9,072 bases of DNA. Source: Actinomycetota bacterium (lineage in GTDB: Bacteria; Actinomycetota; Actinomycetes; Propionibacteriales; Propionibacteriaceae). Positions 6,308 through 9,072 of the stretch are shown here, in pieces. The translations under genes were made by a program, and so were the position numbers. Each line of letters opens with the position of its first letter. Position 1 is the stretch's first letter. The notes under the pieces were generated by a model that did not search any database, was not told the origin of the DNA, and was given only the letters and a program-made list of their open reading frames with translations. The DNA is taken from positions 1-9,072 of the forward strand of contig JACRAA010000478.1 of assembly GCA_016213595.1 (NCBI GenBank), read 5' to 3'.

Positions 6308-6574
6308 GTGAGTCTGCTCGTCCCCCTGATCACCTGGCCCGTCCTCAGCGTGTCCATCGGCCTCGTGATCACCAGCGTGATCCTTGCCCTGTTCATCCTG
6401 CTCCACAAGGGCAAGGGCGGTGGCATGTCCGACCTCTTCGGTGGCGGCATGTCGACGGCCATGGGCGGCACGAGTGTCGCCGAGCGCAACCTCGACCGCA
6501 TCACGATCATCGTGGGGTCGGTCTGGCTGGCCTGCATCGTCGCGCTGCTGATCATGTACCGCTTCGGCGTCTAG
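6308..6574 (+). CDS. secG: SecG, preprotein translocase subunit
   Basis: SecG is the small, non-essential partner of SecY and SecE in the plasma-membrane translocon and aids SecA-driven protein export. The 88-residue product has the family layout: one transmembrane helix at about 11-32, a glycine-rich cytoplasmic loop with HKGKGGGMSDLFGGG (33-47), a segment TAMGGTSVAERNLDR before the second helix (about 64-84), and a very short tail. GTG 6308 is chosen because a -10 box ends six bases upstream and the protein begins at the usual point before helix 1. An in-frame GTG at 6302 would lie upstream of the predicted transcript start. secG follows tpiA in many actinobacteria, but the hairpin and promoter between them suggest separate expression. 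Confidence 0.93.
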   Translation: MSLLVPLITWPVLSVSIGLVITSVILALFILLHKGKGGGMSDLFGGGMSTAMGGTSVAERNLDRITIIVGSVWLACIVALLIMYRFGV

Positions 6575-6610
6575 CCGGACCGCGGTTCTCACGAGTCCAG
6601 AACAACGTTC

Positions 6611-6617
6611 GAGGGAG
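6611..6617 (+). promoter_or_regulatory. Ribosome-binding site deciding the rbpA start
   Basis: GAGGGAG ends seven bases before GTG 6625. It is one base from an in-frame TTG at 6619, too close to serve it, so GTG 6625 is the likely start. Confidence 0.75.
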
Positions 6618-6624
6618 TTTGACT

Positions 6625-6981
6625 GTGGCCGGAGGCAGCGCCATTCGTGGCAGCCGTGTGGGTGCGGGGCCGATGGGAGAGGCGGAGCGCGGCGACGCGG
6701 CTCCCCGCCTGTACGTCTCGTACTTCTGCGCGAACATGCATGAGACCAGACCCGCGTTCGCCGCGGAGGCCCCGGTGCCGCAGCAGTGGGACTGTCCCCG
6801 CTGTGGGCTTCCCGCCAACCTCGACTCGGAGAACCCCCCGCCCCCGCCGAAGATCCTCCCCTACAAGACGCACCTCGCGTACGTGAAGGAGCGCCGCACG
6901 ACTGCCGAGGCGCACACGATCCTGGAGGAGGCGCTGCAGGGCCTGCGCGACCGCCGGGCGCGTGGCGAGGTCATCTACTGA
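6625..6981 (+). CDS. rbpA: RbpA, RNA polymerase-binding protein
   Basis: RbpA is an actinobacterial transcription factor that binds RNA polymerase and group 1/2 sigma factors and stabilises the open promoter complex. The product is 118 residues. The order is a flexible N-terminal arm with IRGSRVGAG (7-15), a core domain with zinc-type ligands Cys35, His39, Cys57 and Cys60 (as in S. coelicolor RbpA), a proline-rich linker (NPPPPPKILPYK) and a C-terminal sigma-interacting helix region starting at THLAYVKERR. The well-studied proteins read THWDML-x-ERR there, so this is the branch found next to secG rather than the S. coelicolor RbpA type. A second copy elsewhere in the genome is possible. It follows secG by 50 bases with no terminator, so cotranscription from the secG promoter is plausible. 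Confidence 0.85.
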   Translation: MAGGSAIRGSRVGAGPMGEAERGDAAPRLYVSYFCANMHETRPAFAAEAPVPQQWDCPRCGLPANLDSENPPPPPKILPYKTHLAYVKERRTTAEAHTILEEALQGLRDRRARGEVIY

Positions 6982-6999
6982 GAGCTGTTCCACCACGTG

Positions 7000-7024
7000 A
7001 CGGCCGGCCGCTGAGGCCGGCCGT
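7000..7024. terminator. Bidirectional hairpin between convergent rbpA and pgl
   Basis: ACGGCCGGCC (7000-7009) and GGCCGGCCGT (7015-7024) are perfect inverted copies around the loop GCTGA. The 51-base gap between the convergent stop codons of rbpA and pgl contains little else. There is no strong T-run on either side, but a 10-base GC-rich stem in this position most likely ends both transcripts. Confidence 0.75.
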
Positions 7025-7032
7025 TCGTGCGT

Positions 7033-7764
7033 TCAGAGCGAGCAGCAGTGGAAGGGCAGCTGTGCGGCCGCGGCCTCGTCGAGGAACCAGACCGTACGGT
7101 CCACGCCGCTGACGTGCGTCGAGATCGTCGTGGCGTCACCGCGGAACGTACGAGCCACCGCCTCGGCCTTCTCCTTGCCCGTCGCGAACAGCCACACCTC
7201 GCGGGACCTGTTGATCGTCGCGAGGCTCAGGGACACCTGCTCGGACGGGGGCTTGGGCGCGTCCGTCACGCCCACGGCGATCGCGGAGGTGGGCTCGGCG
7301 GCCGGGTGGTCCGGGTGGAGGGCGGCGACGTGGCCGTTCTCGCCGAGCCCCAGCAGACAGATGTCGATCGTTCGCCCGTCGAGGTCCGTGCCGTAGGCCA
7401 GTGCCGCCTGCGCGGGGTCAGGTGACCCGTCGGACGACGGCATCGGGTGGGTGCGGGACGGCGAGAGCGGGAACGTCCCGGCGAGCCGCGACAGGGCCTG
7501 CAGCGAGTTGCGCCGCGGGTCGTCGGTGGGGACGAACGCCTCGTCCGTCCACCACAGCTCGAGGGCTCCCGGGTCGACCTTCGAGCGGCCGACGACCCGC
7601 GCCAGATGCTCGTAGGCGAGGTTGGCGACGCGGCCGCCCGTGAGACACAGCTCGACGACCCGGCCGTCGGACTGGAGCGCCTCGATGCGCTTCACGAGGG
7701 AGTCGGCGACGTCATGGGCGAGCATCTCGGGGTTGGGCAGCCGACGGACGACGCGGGGACTCAT
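7033..7764 (-). CDS. pgl: 6-phosphogluconolactonase
   Basis: Pgl hydrolyses 6-phosphoglucono-lactone, the product of Zwf, to 6-phosphogluconate in the oxidative pentose phosphate pathway. The 243-residue length is normal. Family motifs in order are LTGGR (41-45), WWTDEAFVPTDDPRRN (71-86), LLGLGENGHVAALHP (137-151, with the catalytic-type His145), KPPSEQVSLSL (171-181) and GKEKAEAV (196-203). Two positions are unusual: the normal DER is DEA (Ala76) and the normal ER before VSL is EQ (Gln176), so two arginines associated with phosphate binding are absent. The start ATG overlaps the opcA stop (ATGA), with GGAGG four bases upstream, so the genes are coupled. The context (zwf-opcA-pgl) makes the function likely despite the substitutions. 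Confidence 0.87.
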   Translation of the reverse strand: MSPRVVRRLPNPEMLAHDVADSLVKRIEALQSDGRVVELCLTGGRVANLAYEHLARVVGRSKVDPGALELWWTDEAFVPTDDPRRNSLQALSRLAGTFPLSPSRTHPMPSSDGSPDPAQAALAYGTDLDGRTIDICLLGLGENGHVAALHPDHPAAEPTSAIAVGVTDAPKPPSEQVSLSLATINRSREVWLFATGKEKAEAVARTFRGDATTISTHVSGVDRTVWFLDEAAAAQLPFHCCSL

Positions 7765-8840
7765 GAGACCTCCGCCGCGTGAGGATGGCCGGCGTGGAGG
7801 GGCGGCTCCTGCCGTACGAGCGCCTCCTGGACCCTGGCCGCCTTCCGGCTTCCCGCCCGGGCGCCGGTCTTCGCGACGCGGGCCGCCGCGATGGCGCCCG
7901 CCTCCTTGCGCTTGCGCACCGGCTCGGGCTTCGGCATGGCGTGCCCCTCCCGGGTGAGGAGAGTGGCGAGGGCGGCGACGTAGACATCGTCCGCATCGAG
8001 GCGGCGGAGCTCCTCGGTGAGCAGCTCGTTGATGGTGCGCCGCTTGAGCGCGACCGTGCGTCGCGGCTGGCCCGGGATCGCGTACGACGCGGTCTTGCCG
8101 TCCTCGCGAGCGATGACGATGTCACCACCCGGGGTCGTCAGCTGCACCGACGTGATGCCGGGGCCCGGCGAGGAGGTCCTCGTCACCGGCACCTTGAGAC
8201 GGCTCTCGAGCCAGGCGGCCATGAGGTCGGCGGGAGCATTGTTGCGCGGGGCGATCACCGTGGCGGACAGGATCCGCATCGGGTACTGGTCGAGGGCCGC
8301 GGTGAGCAGCGCCCGCCACAGCGTGAGACGCGTCCACGTCAGGTCGGTGTCGCCCGCCGAGTGGTGCATTGCCCGGACCTCGAGCGCCCTGATCGGGTCG
8401 GGGCTGCTCGCGGCGTCGGTGATCCGGCGGTCAGCCAGCTGGCCCAGCGTGTCGTCCCCGGGGGACTCGGGAGCGCGACTCGGCCACCACATCACCACCG
8501 GCGAGTCCGGCAGCAGCAACGGGAGCACCACGGAGTCGGCATGGTCGCGCACCTCACCCGACAGGCGCACCACGATCACCTCGCCGGGGACGTCCTCGGC
8601 CAGGTGGACCTCCGCATCGAGCCGGTCGGTCTTCCCGCTGGTCTTGACGACGACGATCAGGCGGCAGGGGTGCTCCCGAGCCGCCGTCTGCGCAGCCGCG
8701 TACGCCTTCGAGAAGGAGCGCTGCTCGGCAGCCACGATGAGGGTCAGGACGAGGCCGGAGGCGCTGCCGAGACGGCTGCGGGCCTTGAGGAGCGCGTTCG
8801 CGATCTCGCTGGTGTCGGTGTGCGTGAGCGTGATGATCAT
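7761..8840 (-). CDS. opcA: OpcA, glucose-6-phosphate dehydrogenase assembly protein
   Basis: OpcA is required for assembly or activation of glucose-6-phosphate dehydrogenase in cyanobacteria and is encoded beside zwf in actinobacteria. The 359-residue product is cytoplasmic, with no signal peptide or membrane segment. Recognisable parts are an N-terminal region with LVLTLIVAAEQ (30-40), the hallmark PLLLPDSPVVMWWP (107-120), ADRRITDA (136-143) and LTWTRLTLWRALL (167-179), the usual Zwf-partner core. The last 55 or so residues include a lysine/arginine/alanine-rich stretch (about 304-340) that looks disordered. AGGAG lies about four bases before the ATG and touches the zwf stop, so translation is probably coupled. 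It sits between zwf and pgl, matching its role. Confidence 0.93.
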   Translation of the reverse strand: MIITLTHTDTSEIANALLKARSRLGSASGLVLTLIVAAEQRSFSKAYAAAQTAAREHPCRLIVVVKTSGKTDRLDAEVHLAEDVPGEVIVVRLSGEVRDHADSVVLPLLLPDSPVVMWWPSRAPESPGDDTLGQLADRRITDAASSPDPIRALEVRAMHHSAGDTDLTWTRLTLWRALLTAALDQYPMRILSATVIAPRNNAPADLMAAWLESRLKVPVTRTSSPGPGITSVQLTTPGGDIVIAREDGKTASYAIPGQPRRTVALKRRTINELLTEELRRLDADDVYVAALATLLTREGHAMPKPEPVRKRKEAGAIAAARVAKTGARAGSRKAARVQEALVRQEPPLHAGHPHAAEVS

Positions 8841-8847
8841 GGGTCTC

Positions 8848-9072
8848 CTAGGGCCTGCGCCAGGCGTGGCCGTCGCGGGCGATCATCTCGTGGGCGCTGG
8901 CGGGACCCCAGGTCCCTGCCTCGTAGTCCTCCGGAGGTGTCTTCAGGCTCGCCCAGTAGTCGAGCACCGGGTCGAGGATCTGCCAGCCGAGCTCGACCTC
9001 CTCCTGCTGCGGGAACAGGGGCGGGTCGCCGAGCAGGACGTCGAGGAGCAGGCGCTCGTACGCCTCGGGCGC
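8848..9072 (-). CDS. zwf: Glucose-6-phosphate dehydrogenase, C-terminal end (partial)
   Basis: Only the last 74 codons and the TAG stop are in the window; the gene continues past the right edge. Zwf oxidises glucose-6-phosphate to the lactone and makes NADPH, the entry to the oxidative pentose phosphate pathway. The visible end has the family's EAYERLLLDVLLGD helix, LFPQQEEVELGWQILDP, and the closing YEAGTWGPASAHEMIARDG followed by AWRRP. This is an intact, typical Zwf C-terminus. It leads the minus-strand zwf-opcA-pgl run; only seven bases separate its stop from the opcA start. The coenzyme site and active-site lysine are outside the window. Confidence 0.93.
   Translation of the reverse strand, partial: APEAYERLLLDVLLGDPPLFPQQEEVELGWQILDPVLDYWASLKTPPEDYEAGTWGPASAHEMIARDGHAWRRP

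Noticed and set aside
4962..6311. 449-codon plus-strand frame across the end of pgk and all of tpiA
   Set aside because: It is in a different frame from both enzymes, arginine- and glycine-rich, and has no family signature.
6600..6610. GAAC-AAC-GTTC dyad upstream of rbpA as a possible LexA box
   Set aside because: The spacer is three bases rather than the four of the LexA core, so the half-sites would be out of register.
6575..6624. SigR-type promoter before rbpA, as described for S. coelicolor rbpA
   Set aside because: I could not find a GGAAT-like -35 about 18 bases from a GTT in this short gap, so no stress-sigma promoter is called.

Overview
The window is a chromosomal core-metabolism segment from a high-GC (roughly 70% G+C by eye) actinomycete. 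The marks are the actinobacterial rapZ-yvcK-whiA regulator cluster next to gap-pgk-tpiA, the actinobacteria-restricted proteins RbpA and OpcA, GTG starts, and -10 hexamers placed for leaderless translation. The gene order and the style of the proteins resemble Propionibacteriales such as Nocardioides or Aeromicrobium. That placement is recall-based inference, not a proven one. I see no mobile element, tRNA, rRNA, CRISPR array or sign of recent transfer.

Plus strand, left to right: the 3' end of uvrC (excision repair); rapZ and yvcK, overlapping by 4 bases, then whiA, forming a regulator block; a 111-base leader; gap, pgk and tpiA, a tightly packed lower-glycolysis operon; a long-stem hairpin; secG (protein export); rbpA (RNA polymerase/sigma cofactor); and a perfect hairpin in the convergent gap. 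Minus strand, entering from the right edge: the 3' end of zwf, then opcA, then pgl, closely spaced. This is the oxidative pentose phosphate branch, running towards rbpA.

The genes fit one theme: central carbon flow and its coupling to the cell envelope and to transcription. GapA, Pgk and TpiA handle triose phosphates. Zwf, OpcA and Pgl turn glucose-6-phosphate into 6-phosphogluconate and NADPH. RapZ and YvcK belong to families that bind amino-sugar metabolites (GlcN6P and UDP-GlcNAc in studied homologues). WhiA controls division and sporulation genes in Streptomyces.

The layout is conserved and no new multi-gene system is evident. The points worth a second look are smaller. Three genes (rapZ, whiA, secG) have -10 boxes 6-7 bases before the start codon and no usable Shine-Dalgarno, while the metabolic genes and rbpA have clear ones. 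RapZ has an altered P-loop. Pgl lacks two arginines expected in its family. OpcA carries a lysine/arginine/alanine-rich tail. The gap leader contains a GAAC-N4-GTTC dyad.
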